From assembly GCF_013373365.1 (NCBI RefSeq), contig NZ_CP035925.1, positions 62,001 through 126,000 on the forward strand: a stretch of DNA of 64,000 nt, read 5' to 3'. Source of the DNA: Lentibacillus sp. CBA3610 (lineage in GTDB: Bacteria; Bacillota; Bacilli; Bacillales; Amphibacillaceae). The translations under genes and the position numbers were made by a program. Numbering within the stretch: position 1 is the stretch's first letter; each line of letters opens with the position of its first letter. This document shows, piece by piece, positions 34,486-43,060 of the stretch. The notes below the pieces were generated by a model. It worked only from the letters and a program-made list of their open reading frames with translations. It made no database searches and was not told where the DNA came from.

Positions 34486-35901
34486 TCAAATGCTCAGTTT
34501 TCCTACATCTAAAGATAATTGCTGTTCTAACACATATCCTATTTGGTAAAGTTTTGCCTCTTCCATTTCCCTCCCTATAAGTTGAACACCAATCGGCATA
34601 TCCTCCGAGGAAAAACTACATGGTAATGTTAAACTTGGAAAACCATTCAAGTTGGTTGGTGCAGTAAGTTTAATGTTGGCCCAACGGATATGGTCATCAT
34701 CCGTTTTATTATGACTTAAATACCGTTCATTGATTTTTGGTGGTAATATTGACATGGTGGGAGTGACCAATGCATCAACGTTTTCCAAAGCGTCATTGAA
34801 CACCTTTTTTGCTGAATCCCGCAATCTCAATGCATTGGCATACTCAAAACCTCTGTCTTGAAGAGCAGTCATCAACCTTTCTTTTACCTCATCATCCCAG
34901 AGGTCCGGAAAATCATTCAAGTTCTTTTCGTGTGTAGCGTATGCTTCACTACGCAATATGATTTTTTGGGCATCTGAAAGTTTTTCCATGTTTAATAGAT
35001 TGACTTCTTTCATCTCTGCCCCTGACTCTTTAAGGTGAGAGATTGTTTTATTGAACGCTACTTTAACTTCTTCATTAAGTTTATCAAGATAAAACTGTTT
35101 CGGTATACCAATTCTTACTTTATTGATGTTTTTTCCTATAAGACGTGAATAGTCTTCATTTTTTCTGCTCAGCGCATCGCAATCTTTTCTATCATACTCT
35201 TGCAATATATTCATCAAGATGGCATTATCTTTAATTGTCCGTGTCATTGGTCCAACGTGATCCAATGTCCAAGATAATGGATAAACCCCATGCTTACTTA
35301 CTGTACCATATGTTGGTTTCATGCCTACAATCCCACAAAATGACGCCGGGATTCGAACAGAGCCGCTTGTATCTGTTCCTAATGCACCGTAACATAAACA
35401 GGCCGCAACAGCAGCACCTGATCCACTACTAGAACCTCCAGTCATTTTTGACAGATCATGTGGATTTCGCACAGGTCCATAATACGAGCGATCGCCGGTC
35501 GGCCCATATGCCATCTGATGTGTATTCAGCTTTCCGATAATGATGGCACCTGATTTTTTCAATTGTTCAACAACTGTTGCATCTTCACTTGGTATATTGT
35601 TTTTGTATATTCCGGAGCCCATGGTCGTTTTAATGCTTTTCGTGTCAATCAGATCTTTCAAACCAATTGGGATTCCATGAAGCGGCCCTCTATATTTACC
35701 GAGGCCAATTTCCTCATCCGCTTTTTCTGCCATTTCCAATGCTTCAGGGTTAATGGTTATAAAAGTGTTAAGATGTTTATCCAACCTGTTTATTCTGTCA
35801 AGCAGCCCACTGACAATTTCAAAAACTGACAACCTTTTATTTCTAATTTCATTTCCTATTTCAGATATACTTTTTGACAAAAAGTTTTCCAGAGGTTCCA
35901 T
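34486..35901 (-). CDS. Amidase-signature hydrolase (GatA-like)
   Basis: 471 residues. Amidase-signature triad: Lys in PIGLKDLIDTKS, cis-Ser in MTGGSSSGSGAAVAACL and nucleophile Ser in GTDTSGSVRIPASFCG. The C-terminal part ends in the usual PSLTLPCSF...PIGVQLIG segment. Although GatA-like, there are no gatB or gatC neighbours, so it is a free-standing amidase that hydrolyses a small amide. It starts with ATG 35901 behind GGAGGGA and is divergent from a sodium:solute symporter, which may bring in its substrate. Confidence 0.9.
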   Translation of the reverse strand: MEPLENFLSKSISEIGNEIRNKRLSVFEIVSGLLDRINRLDKHLNTFITINPEALEMAEKADEEIGLGKYRGPLHGIPIGLKDLIDTKSIKTTMGSGIYKNNIPSEDATVVEQLKKSGAIIIGKLNTHQMAYGPTGDRSYYGPVRNPHDLSKMTGGSSSGSGAAVAACLCYGALGTDTSGSVRIPASFCGIVGMKPTYGTVSKHGVYPLSWTLDHVGPMTRTIKDNAILMNILQEYDRKDCDALSRKNEDYSRLIGKNINKVRIGIPKQFYLDKLNEEVKVAFNKTISHLKESGAEMKEVNLLNMEKLSDAQKIILRSEAYATHEKNLNDFPDLWDDEVKERLMTALQDRGFEYANALRLRDSAKKVFNDALENVDALVTPTMSILPPKINERYLSHNKTDDDHIRWANIKLTAPTNLNGFPSLTLPCSFSSEDMPIGVQLIGREMEEAKLYQIGYVLEQQLSLDVGKLSI

Positions 35902-36054
35902 CCAATCCCTCCATTTAAATTTGTTGATAGTCTATGAATCATAATTATTTTCATGACACCACAATATACAAATATTTTTTGTTTCAATACATATTTATGT
36001 TTTTGACTAATAAGATTATAGAAAATTTAAAATTAATCAAGGAGGAGGAGGAGA

Positions 36055-37515
36055 TTGGTCAACATTTACCTTTGGGTATTATTTTCCATTTTCTTGTTAG
36101 CCATGATAGGTGTGAGTTATTATGCAGCAAGAAAAACAAAGACAATCGAAGACTTTGCCATCAGTGGTGCAAAATTGGGTCCTTACGTTCTAGGTTTATC
36201 ATTGGCAGCCACCCTATTCAGTGCGGCCACATTTATGGGATATCCGGGATACTCTTATGCATGGGGATTCAGTAATTTATGGCTTTATTTATCACTTATG
36301 GTTGCTGCGCCACTTGGTGTTATTACGATAGCAAAAGCGGTTAGAAAAAGAAATGCGATTCAAAAATCATTGTCTTTGCCGGATTGGCTAGGTGACTATT
36401 ATAATAGTGATTTTCTCCGTGTGGGCTCTGGGCTTATCATGTTATTCAACCTTTTTTATATCGCTGCACAATTTTCGGCAGGTGCACAAATCTTCCAGAC
36501 GATGCTTGGATTAAGTTATTCAACAGGGCTTATAGTGATTGCCGGAATCGTCATCATTTATGTGTTTGTTGGCGGATCCTATGCCGATGTTTACACAGAT
36601 GCTATACAAGCAGTTCTAATGGTGGCAACTGGAATTTTCGTCTTCATCTCAGGTATTTACTTTTTCGGTGATGGAAATATTAATACTGCCTTCAACAATA
36701 TATCAGAGAATCTAAGTTCACAAGATGGTGCTTTAGTTGCAATTCTAAACCCTGATTCAAACTACTATGCTGTTTCTGCTGTTATTGGTTTAATGATTAT
36801 TCAATTTGCATTTGCAGCACAACCACAACTGTTTAATAAAGTTTTATCGTTAGAAAAACAAAAAGATTTAAGAAAAATGATTATTGTCTATATTGTAGCT
36901 TCTGCATTGTGTTTACTAGTTTTATTCGGTGGACTTTATGCTCGGATGGCAGTACCTGGTCTAGATAATCCTGATCTTGCTTTAATTGAATATGTGACGT
37001 GGGGACTTCCTGCTATTCTTGCAGCGTTTGTCGCGGTCGTTATTTTAGCCGCCGCTTTATCAACGACAGATGGGCTATTTGTAGTGATGTCAACAGTTTT
37101 TGCAAACGATATCTTTAGAAAGGTTCTAGTAAAACGTGGGATTGTAAATGTAAAAGAAGCAGATGTTAATAAAATTGCTTTGCGTATAAGCCGGATTGCA
37201 GTTATTGGTGTGGGTATCGCTGCGTCATTACTTGTTCTTAACCCACCTCCTTTTCTGGGTGATCTGATGTGGATTGGAATCTCAGGTGTTTCGGCTGGAA
37301 CACTTGGACCAATCATGTATGCAATATTTGGCCGCAAAAAAGCTTCGCCACGTTCTGCAGAGGCATCAATGGTCATTGGTTTGATTTCTTATTTGATTAT
37401 CGTCTTTACCGGGATTGAATCAAGTCCTTTGGCGGCCGGGGGATGGGCTACTTTGGTCGGGATAGTTACGATGTGGATTTTGGCTTATACAATAAAAATC
37501 CCATCCCATCACTAG
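36055..37515 (+). CDS. Sodium:solute symporter (SSS family)
   Basis: 486 residues, about 13 helices. Signatures: KTIEDFAISGAKLGPYVLGL, SLAATLFSAATFMGYPGYS, FVGGSYADVYTDAIQAVLM and VILAAALSTTDGLFVVMST (Na2-site helix). TTG 36055 stands directly behind an unusually strong repeated GGAGGAGGAGGAG ribosome binding site. Paralogue of the symporter at 16120. It is followed by its own ~37-residue membrane protein. Amidase and symporter are divergent, so the solute might be an amide or its acid. Confidence 0.92.
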   Translation: MVNIYLWVLFSIFLLAMIGVSYYAARKTKTIEDFAISGAKLGPYVLGLSLAATLFSAATFMGYPGYSYAWGFSNLWLYLSLMVAAPLGVITIAKAVRKRNAIQKSLSLPDWLGDYYNSDFLRVGSGLIMLFNLFYIAAQFSAGAQIFQTMLGLSYSTGLIVIAGIVIIYVFVGGSYADVYTDAIQAVLMVATGIFVFISGIYFFGDGNINTAFNNISENLSSQDGALVAILNPDSNYYAVSAVIGLMIIQFAFAAQPQLFNKVLSLEKQKDLRKMIIVYIVASALCLLVLFGGLYARMAVPGLDNPDLALIEYVTWGLPAILAAFVAVVILAAALSTTDGLFVVMSTVFANDIFRKVLVKRGIVNVKEADVNKIALRISRIAVIGVGIAASLLVLNPPPFLGDLMWIGISGVSAGTLGPIMYAIFGRKKASPRSAEASMVIGLISYLIIVFTGIESSPLAAGGWATLVGIVTMWILAYTIKIPSHH

Positions 37516-37563
37516 TTGGATGATAATTAGAAATTCAGTATGAAACTGGAAGGAGGGTTTTAT

Positions 37564-37677
37564 TTGTGGATTAATCCAATGCTGTCCATTTGGCTATATT
37601 CAACACTTGGATCTTTTATAGTATTTGGCTTTTTATTGTGGAAGTATTACTCTGGCGATCAGGAAAATGATGAATGA
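37564..37677 (+). CDS. 37-residue single-helix membrane protein, putative symporter partner
   Basis: TTG 37564 after GAAGGAGGG. The peptide (start MWINPMLSIWLYSTLG, end SGDQENDE) is one membrane helix rich in Trp/Tyr/Phe with an acidic tail. It lies 48 bases after the symporter stop and just before a strong terminator, so it belongs to the transcript. It matches by size and layout the 30-residue protein before the other symporter (15884), although the two sequences are not alike. Confidence 0.65.
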   Translation: MWINPMLSIWLYSTLGSFIVFGFLLWKYYSGDQENDE

Positions 37678-37700
37678 TTGGATCATATAAAAACGAAGAT

Positions 37701-37741
37701 GAAAAAAGAAGTGAGGTTGATCGTACCTCATTTCTTTTTTC
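37701..37741 (+). terminator. Strong intrinsic terminator
   Basis: AAAAAAGAAGTGAGGT pairs with ACCTCATTTCTTTTTT around a seven-base loop, T-rich on the 3' side. Ends the symporter/small-protein transcript. Confidence 0.9.
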
Positions 37742-37844
37742 AAGATGTAATTATCCATCATCAGTGTCTTTATCTTTATCCCCACGTGAGAAATCTGCTA
37801 AGTAATCGATGTGTGCTACATAATTTTAGAAAGTTAGAAAAAAC

Positions 37845-37893
37845 TTGACTTTTTATAAAATATGAAATAAACTTATATTGATATTGGATACAA
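37845..37893 (+). promoter_or_regulatory. Promoter with inverted TTGTATCCAAT operator before fumC
   Basis: TTGACT (37845-37850), 17-base spacer, TAAACT (37868-37873), then ATTGGATACAA (37883-37893), the reverse complement of TTGTATCCAAT. A further weak GGATAT copy lies at 37924-37929. Same layout as the promoters at 12318 and 42946, with the operator lying at the expected start point. Confidence 0.65.
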
Positions 37894-37974
37894 TATTCAC
37901 TATTCTTTATGCAGAGTATATTTTGGATATGGCAAATGATGCCCAATTATAAATCATCAGTAATCATGAAAGTG

Positions 37975-37988
37975 TGTAAGCGCTTAAT
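37975..37988 (+). promoter_or_regulatory. CcpA catabolite-responsive element (cre) before fumC
   Basis: TGTAAGCGCTTAAT is a near-perfect match to the cre consensus with a central CG and palindromic flanks. It sits between the fumC promoter and the ribosome binding site, so CcpA bound here would block elongation. Confidence 0.65.
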
Positions 37989-38008
37989 AAAATGCGAGGT
38001 GTTATCTG

Positions 38009-39397
38009 ATGGAGTACAGAATAGAGCAGGACACCCTTGGTGAGATGCAAGTACCTTCTGAAATGTTTTGGGGCGCTCAAACCCAAAGAAGTCTGGAGAA
38101 TTTTAAAATTGGCACCGAGCGGATGCCGGAAGAGATAATCAGGGCATTTGCAATTTTGAAAAAGGGTGCAGCTCTTGCGAATCAAGAAATTGGTCAATTG
38201 AGTGCTGCAAAGGCTAGAGCGATTTCTGATGCAACAGATGAAATTATTGAAGGGAAACTGGACCGACATTTTCCATTATTGGTATGGCAAACTGGAAGTG
38301 GGACTCAAACCCATATGAACATCAATGAAGTGATTGCAAACAGAGGAAATCGTGTTTTGAAGGAAAAAGGGAGTTCGGAATGGATTCATCCCAATGATGA
38401 CGTGAACATTTCACAAAGCTCAAACTGTAATTACCCAACTGCGATGTATATTGCAGCCGTGACCGTCATCGAGGATCATGTGCTTCCTGCCCTTTCCAAA
38501 TTAAAAGAAACATTTTCAAAAAAATCAGCAGACTTCGATCAGGTTTTGAAGGTTGGGCGTACGCATTTACAGGACGCTGTTCCCATTACATTGGGCCAGG
38601 AAATCAGCGGCTGGCATCGGATGCTTGAGAAATCAGAGATGATGATTAAAGAAAGTTACAGGAAGATGGAAGAATTGGCTTTTGCAGGAACAGCTGTTGG
38701 AACAGGGTTGAATACATACAAAGGGTTTGCCGAGGTGGCATTGGAGAAGATTAAATCCTTTACCGGGAAATCGTTTATCCCCGCTTCCAATAAATTTCAT
38801 GCTCTTACCAGTTATGATGAAGTTGTCTATACACATGGTGGATTGAAAGCATTGGCTGCGGATCTGATGAAAATTGCCAATGATATACGTTGGATGGCGA
38901 GTGGCCCCAGAAGTGGCATCGGTGAAATCACCATTCCGGTTAATGAGCCAGGGAGTTCAATGATGCCGGGTAAAGTCAATCCTACACAGTGTGAAGCGTT
39001 AACAATGGTCACTACCCAAGTGATGGGAAATGATACCACGATAGGCATTGCTGCAAGTCAAGGTAACTTTGAAGTCAATGTGTTCAAACCAGTGATAGCT
39101 TATAATTTTTTACAATCGGCAAGGCTATTGGCCGATGGTATGAATTCATTTAACGATAACTGTGCAATAGGCATTGAGCCGAATCATGAAGTGATTGAAC
39201 GAAACTTGGAAAATTCTTTGATGCTTGTCACTGCTTTAAATCCGCATATCGGGTATGAAAATGCAGCTAAAATCGCTAAAAAAGCACACGATGAAGGACT
39301 GACATTAAAAGAATCAGCTTTAAATTTAAATATGCTTGATAAAGATGAGTTTGAAAGGATTGTCAATCCATCAAACATGGTACACCCAATCAGCTGA
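38009..39397 (+). CDS. fumC: Fumarate hydratase class II
   Basis: 462 residues, homotetrameric fumarase of the aspartase/argininosuccinase superfamily. FumC-specific segments are RIEQDTLGEMQVPSEMFWGA, the B-site WIHPNDDVNISQSSN, catalytic HLQDAVPITLGQE and the flexible loop GSSMMPGKVNPTQCEALTMV. The C-terminal EPNHEVIERNLENSLMLVTAL is fumarase-like rather than aspartase-like. Reaction: fumarate to L-malate. Start ATG 38009 behind GCGAGGTG. Controlled by the TTGTATCCAAT operator and cre just upstream. A second, accessory fumarase in this context would serve dicarboxylate catabolism rather than the core cycle. Confidence 0.92.
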   Translation: MEYRIEQDTLGEMQVPSEMFWGAQTQRSLENFKIGTERMPEEIIRAFAILKKGAALANQEIGQLSAAKARAISDATDEIIEGKLDRHFPLLVWQTGSGTQTHMNINEVIANRGNRVLKEKGSSEWIHPNDDVNISQSSNCNYPTAMYIAAVTVIEDHVLPALSKLKETFSKKSADFDQVLKVGRTHLQDAVPITLGQEISGWHRMLEKSEMMIKESYRKMEELAFAGTAVGTGLNTYKGFAEVALEKIKSFTGKSFIPASNKFHALTSYDEVVYTHGGLKALAADLMKIANDIRWMASGPRSGIGEITIPVNEPGSSMMPGKVNPTQCEALTMVTTQVMGNDTTIGIAASQGNFEVNVFKPVIAYNFLQSARLLADGMNSFNDNCAIGIEPNHEVIERNLENSLMLVTALNPHIGYENAAKIAKKAHDEGLTLKESALNLNMLDKDEFERIVNPSNMVHPIS

Positions 39398-39512
39398 GTT
39401 TCCTATTAAAGTAAAAGCACTCACTTAATATTTTATTTTCAAAAGCCTATATCAGTAAAAGTTTTATACACTCAATTCATTAATTAACCACCACTAAAAG
39501 GAGGATGTTCAT

Positions 39513-40673
39513 ATGACTGTAAGCGCTGATGAAGAAATTAATTTGATCCGCCAAAGTGTCCGTTCACTTTGTGCGGAATTCCCTGAATCGTATTGGAGAG
39601 AGACAGACGAAAAGAACGCTTATCCGGAGGAATTCATCCAAACATTGACAGAAGAAGGATGGCTGTCTGTACTCATTCCGGAAGAATACGGTGGGGCGGG
39701 ACTTGGCATGTATGAGGCGAGTGTCATATTGGAGGAAATCAATCGCTCCGGGGGGAATGCCGGTGCTGGGCATGCACAGATGTATACAATGGGTGCGATA
39801 TTAAGACATGGCAGTGAGGAGCAGAAACAGCGATATCTCCCAAAAATTGCCAGTGGCGAATTGCGGCTGCAGGCTTTCGGCATTACAGAACCAACAGCAG
39901 GTAGTGACACAACGAGTATAGAAACGACAGCAGTCAGAGAGGGGAATAAATACATTATTAATGGCCAAAAAATCTGGATATCCCGTACGCAATATTCGGA
40001 TTTGATGCTTCTGTTGGCACGTACAACACCAAAGGATCAGGTAGCGAAGAAAACAGACGGGTTGAGTTTGTTCATTTTAGATATGAAAGACCAGAAAAAT
40101 AATATCGCAATCCGGCCGATAGACACTATGATCAACCACGCCACTACGGAAGTGTTTTTTGAGAATGCGGAAATTCCCGCAGAAAATTTGATCGGCAAGG
40201 AGGACAAGGGCTTTAAACAGGTACTCAGCGGGATGAATGCCGAACGTATTTTAATTGCCTCTGAAAGTATTGGAGATGGAAAGTATTTTATTGACAAAGC
40301 TGTCCAATATGCCAATGAACGTGAAGTGTTTAACCGTCCCATCGGTCAGAATCAGGGTGTCCAATTTCCCATCTCACAATCGTACATGGAAATTGAGTCA
40401 GCAGCGCTGATGAGAGATAGGGCAGCAAATTTGTTTGATGCCGGAGAAAATTGTGGCGCAGAGGCTAATATGGCTAAATACCTTTCAACGGAGTCGACCT
40501 GGAAAGCTGCTAACGCAGCGATGACCACATTTGGAGGATATGGATTTGCTTCTGAATACAACATAGAACGAAAATTCAGGGAAGCCCGCTTATACATTGT
40601 TGCTCCTGTAACCAATAATTTGGTTACAACTTATATAGGACAGCACGTCTTAGGTCTCCCGAGATCTTTTTAA
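39513..40673 (+). CDS. Acyl-CoA dehydrogenase (first copy)
   Basis: 386 residues, FAD-dependent. Signatures: LIPEEYGGAGLGMYEASVIL, AFGITEPTAGSDTTSIETTA (FAD and substrate loop), INGQKIWISRTQYSD and GGYGFASEYNIERKFREARL. At the site where many family members have the catalytic Glu (EGT) it has APVTNN. A Glu is present instead in helix G (NAERILIASES), as in isovaleryl- and long-chain-type enzymes. It would oxidise a branched or dicarboxylyl-CoA. ATG 39513 follows AGGAGGATG. 22 bases before the MmgE/PrpD gene, so same operon. Paralogue at 46261. Confidence 0.9.
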   Translation: MTVSADEEINLIRQSVRSLCAEFPESYWRETDEKNAYPEEFIQTLTEEGWLSVLIPEEYGGAGLGMYEASVILEEINRSGGNAGAGHAQMYTMGAILRHGSEEQKQRYLPKIASGELRLQAFGITEPTAGSDTTSIETTAVREGNKYIINGQKIWISRTQYSDLMLLLARTTPKDQVAKKTDGLSLFILDMKDQKNNIAIRPIDTMINHATTEVFFENAEIPAENLIGKEDKGFKQVLSGMNAERILIASESIGDGKYFIDKAVQYANEREVFNRPIGQNQGVQFPISQSYMEIESAALMRDRAANLFDAGENCGAEANMAKYLSTESTWKAANAAMTTFGGYGFASEYNIERKFREARLYIVAPVTNNLVTTYIGQHVLGLPRSF

Positions 40674-40695
40674 TATTTTTTAAAGGAGAGGTTTC

Positions 40696-42051
40696 ATGGA
40701 ATTAAGTGAAAAGCTGGCCAACTATGTCATAGATACAGATTATGATGATTTGCCTGAGGAAGTTGTGGATTTCACGAAACTATGCATTTTGGATTATTTC
40801 GCCTCAGCCATAGCGGGATCCAAAACGGAACCGATTCAGAAAATTGATGAATTGGTCAGGGAAATGGGAGGCGAGTCACAGGCATCCTTGATTACCGGAG
40901 GCCATTCCTCAGTACCCCAGACAGCATTGCTTAATGGCGCATCGAGTCATATTGTTGAACAGGACGATATCCATAAGGGATCAATCATTCATGCGGCCAC
41001 AGTTGTGATTCCAGCAGCTTTGGCTGTTGCTGAATGGAAAGACCTGTCCGGTAAAGAATTGATTAATGCAGTTGTGATTGGGTATGAGGTTTGTTACCGA
41101 ATCGGTGAAGCGGTATCGCCATCACACTACTATTATTGGCATAACACTGCAACTTGCGGCACTTTTGGAGCGGCGGCTGCAGTGGCTAAATTGTTGAAGT
41201 TAAATGAAAATCAAATCATCAATACACTGGGAAGTGCTGGAACCCAGGCTGCGGGTCTATGGGAATTCATTGAGGACGGAGCGATGTCAAAACAATTGCA
41301 TCCAGGGAAAGCGGCGATGAACGGTGTCATTAGTGCATTATTAGGAAAAAAAGATTTTACTGGCGCTAAAAAAATACTTGAAGGGGACCGTGGCTTTTTT
41401 GAATCCATGAGTGAGAATTATAAGATATCTAAAATCACAGATGGTTTGGGTGAAGAATATAAGATCTTGGAAAACTCCTTTAAAGTACATGCTTCCTGCC
41501 GTCACACGCATTCGGCCATGGATCTTATGATCGATTTGGCAAACGAAAGGGACATAGATATCAAGGATATTGATCGTATTAGTGTGAAAACCTATCAGGT
41601 CGCTATAAATATTACTGACAATAATAAGCCGGTTACTCAATATCAGTCAAAATTTAGTCAACAATTTTGCACTGCACTAGCCTTGTTGAAGGGACATGGG
41701 AATCTGGAAATCTTTAATGAAGATACTTTGTGGGATGAGAATATACGTGAATTGATGAAGCGCGTAGACGTAGTAACAGATCAAGAGATTGATGCCCAGT
41801 ATCCATCGAAGTGGGGGGCAATTGTAGAAGTATATATGAAATCGGGAGAGGTCATAAGAAAAGAGACAGATTCTCCACGTGGCGACCCGGAAAATGCTGT
41901 TTCAAATAATGAACTTCGGCAAAAGTTTATGAGTCTTACAAAAATATGGTCTGAGGAAGACCGTGAAATATTATCAGAAAGGATTCTGGACTTAGAAAAA
42001 CAGGAGACTGCAAGAAATCTTCTTGGTTTAAGCAAAATATCTCTGGATTAA
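40696..42051 (+). CDS. MmgE/PrpD-family protein
   Basis: 451 residues, two-domain MmgE/PrpD fold. Conserved landmarks: LDYFASAIAGSKTEPIQK, the active-site region EQDDIHKGSIIHAATVVIPA (Asp-His), GTFGAAAAVAKLL, SKQLHPGKAAMNG and HASCRHTHSAMDLMID. The family holds 2-methylcitrate dehydratase, cis-aconitate decarboxylase (itaconate-forming) and enzymes of unknown role. A member is also found in the itaconate-degradation cluster of Pseudomonas aeruginosa. Here it lies between acyl-CoA dehydrogenase and the CoA-transferase. Its exact reaction is open: hydration or isomerisation of an unsaturated polycarboxylate is the reasonable range. Confidence 0.88.
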   Translation: MELSEKLANYVIDTDYDDLPEEVVDFTKLCILDYFASAIAGSKTEPIQKIDELVREMGGESQASLITGGHSSVPQTALLNGASSHIVEQDDIHKGSIIHAATVVIPAALAVAEWKDLSGKELINAVVIGYEVCYRIGEAVSPSHYYYWHNTATCGTFGAAAAVAKLLKLNENQIINTLGSAGTQAAGLWEFIEDGAMSKQLHPGKAAMNGVISALLGKKDFTGAKKILEGDRGFFESMSENYKISKITDGLGEEYKILENSFKVHASCRHTHSAMDLMIDLANERDIDIKDIDRISVKTYQVAINITDNNKPVTQYQSKFSQQFCTALALLKGHGNLEIFNEDTLWDENIRELMKRVDVVTDQEIDAQYPSKWGAIVEVYMKSGEVIRKETDSPRGDPENAVSNNELRQKFMSLTKIWSEEDREILSERILDLEKQETARNLLGLSKISLD

Positions 42052-42120
42052 ATCAATTTGAGAAGTTTAAAGTATGAAAATCATTGTGATGTACCCCTTC
42101 AATTTAAACCAGTCATACGA

Positions 42121-42143
42121 TATAATAAAGTATACAATATCCA
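42121..42143 (+). promoter_or_regulatory. -10 box and variant operator before the GntR gene
   Basis: TATAAT (42121-42126) followed directly by GTATACAATATCCA (42130-42143), whose ACAATATCC half is also found as the second repeat before the CoA-transferase gene. It suggests autoregulation. The -35 box is weak. Confidence 0.5.
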
Positions 42144-42168
42144 CTTATAATGAAATGGAGACTGAATT

Positions 42169-42840
42169 ATGACTGAGAAAATAGATTTAAGGATAGGCGA
42201 CCGTGAAATGCTTCATAATCAAGTATGCAGTGTGCTGAGAAGCGCAATTTTGAGAGGTGATTTTGAGCCGGGTCAGCGATTAGTGCAAACAGAGCTGGCT
42301 GAAATGACTGGTGTCAGCCGAATGCCCATTCGAGAAGCCTTGAGGACACTCGAAACAGAGGGATTAGTTAAAATGGAACCACACAGAGGGGCAGTGGTCC
42401 GACCGATACAAAAAAAGAAGGACATTCAGGGAAATTTTATGAACTGCGATCGGTTTAGAACCATTGGCTCTGAGAAAAGTATGAAAACTTTAACTGAAGA
42501 TGACAATTGAAGCATTGAAGTCTTATCATAAATCCATGAAGGAGGGTACAAACGGGGAAGAATACGTGGAGTGGAATGCAATGTTTCATCAGCTGCTTTC
42601 CAGCCGTTTGTCAAAGTCCCCGGCTTCTTGGATTTTATCGGACCGTTTCACGCGGGTTTGCCGCAGGACCATCCCGCAAGTTATTCCCGGGCAAATCCAA
42701 AGAATAAGGAGATGAAAGATATTTTTAAATGCCGTTTTAAATGGAGATGAGGAAAAAGCGGTGGAATTTTTGACCACCATAATCAGCAGGACCGGCGAAG
42801 AATTGCTCATTTCCTTGATAATAAAGATTTTAAATGAATT
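42169..42840 (+). pseudogene. GntR/FCD-family transcription regulator, multiply frameshifted
   Basis: The N-terminal winged helix is intact (about residues 1-85): SAILRGDFEPGQRLVQTELA, then MTGVSRMPIREALRTLETEG. After GAVVRPI the FCD effector domain is scattered over frames: FYELRSV, EPLAL, KSMKTLTEDD, then IEALKSYHKSMKEGT with EWNAMFHQLL. Another shift gives GFLDFIGPFHAGLPQDHPAS, and another NAVLNGDEEKAVEFLTTII. At least four lesions lie in about 420 bases. The surviving frame would give a ~113-residue DNA-binding half without a working ligand domain. It was probably the regulator of the TTGTATCCAAT sites, and is the only GntR/FCD gene here. Confidence 0.85.
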
Positions 42841-42945
42841 CGTAGATGTAATCAGACTCTTTCTAATTTTCCCTGAGGGTCTGATTTATTTTTTAAAAGT
42901 AGTGGCTTACATATGGTTAAATGTCAAAAAAATATTAAAATTGGG

Positions 42946-43004
42946 TTTACAAACAATGTTAAATACACTAAAATATATTGTATCCAATATTACAATATCC
43001 AATA
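42946..43004 (+). promoter_or_regulatory. Promoter with double TTGTATCCAAT operator before the CoA-transferase
   Basis: TTTACA (42946-42951), 17-base spacer, TAAAAT (42969-42974), TTGTATCCAAT (42978-42988) and a second copy TTACAATATCCAAT (42990-43003). The -35/-10 hexamers and the GGG just before them are identical to those at 12318-12346. Two tandem operator copies make it the strongest-looking site of the set. Confidence 0.72.
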
Positions 43005-43060
43005 AATATCACTTTATTCTCAGCACTTTCTGCAAAGTTTTAAAATTTAGGAGGAATAGA

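Noticed and set aside
38009..39397. Aspartate ammonia-lyase instead of fumarase
   Set aside because: Segments around the flexible loop and C-terminus follow FumC (NPTQCEALTMV, EPNHEVIERNL) rather than aspartase.
42761..43060. 100-codon N-terminal extension of the CoA-transferase
   Set aside because: It reads through the GntR relic and the operator region; a perfect ribosome binding site and family-typical N-terminus begin at 43061.
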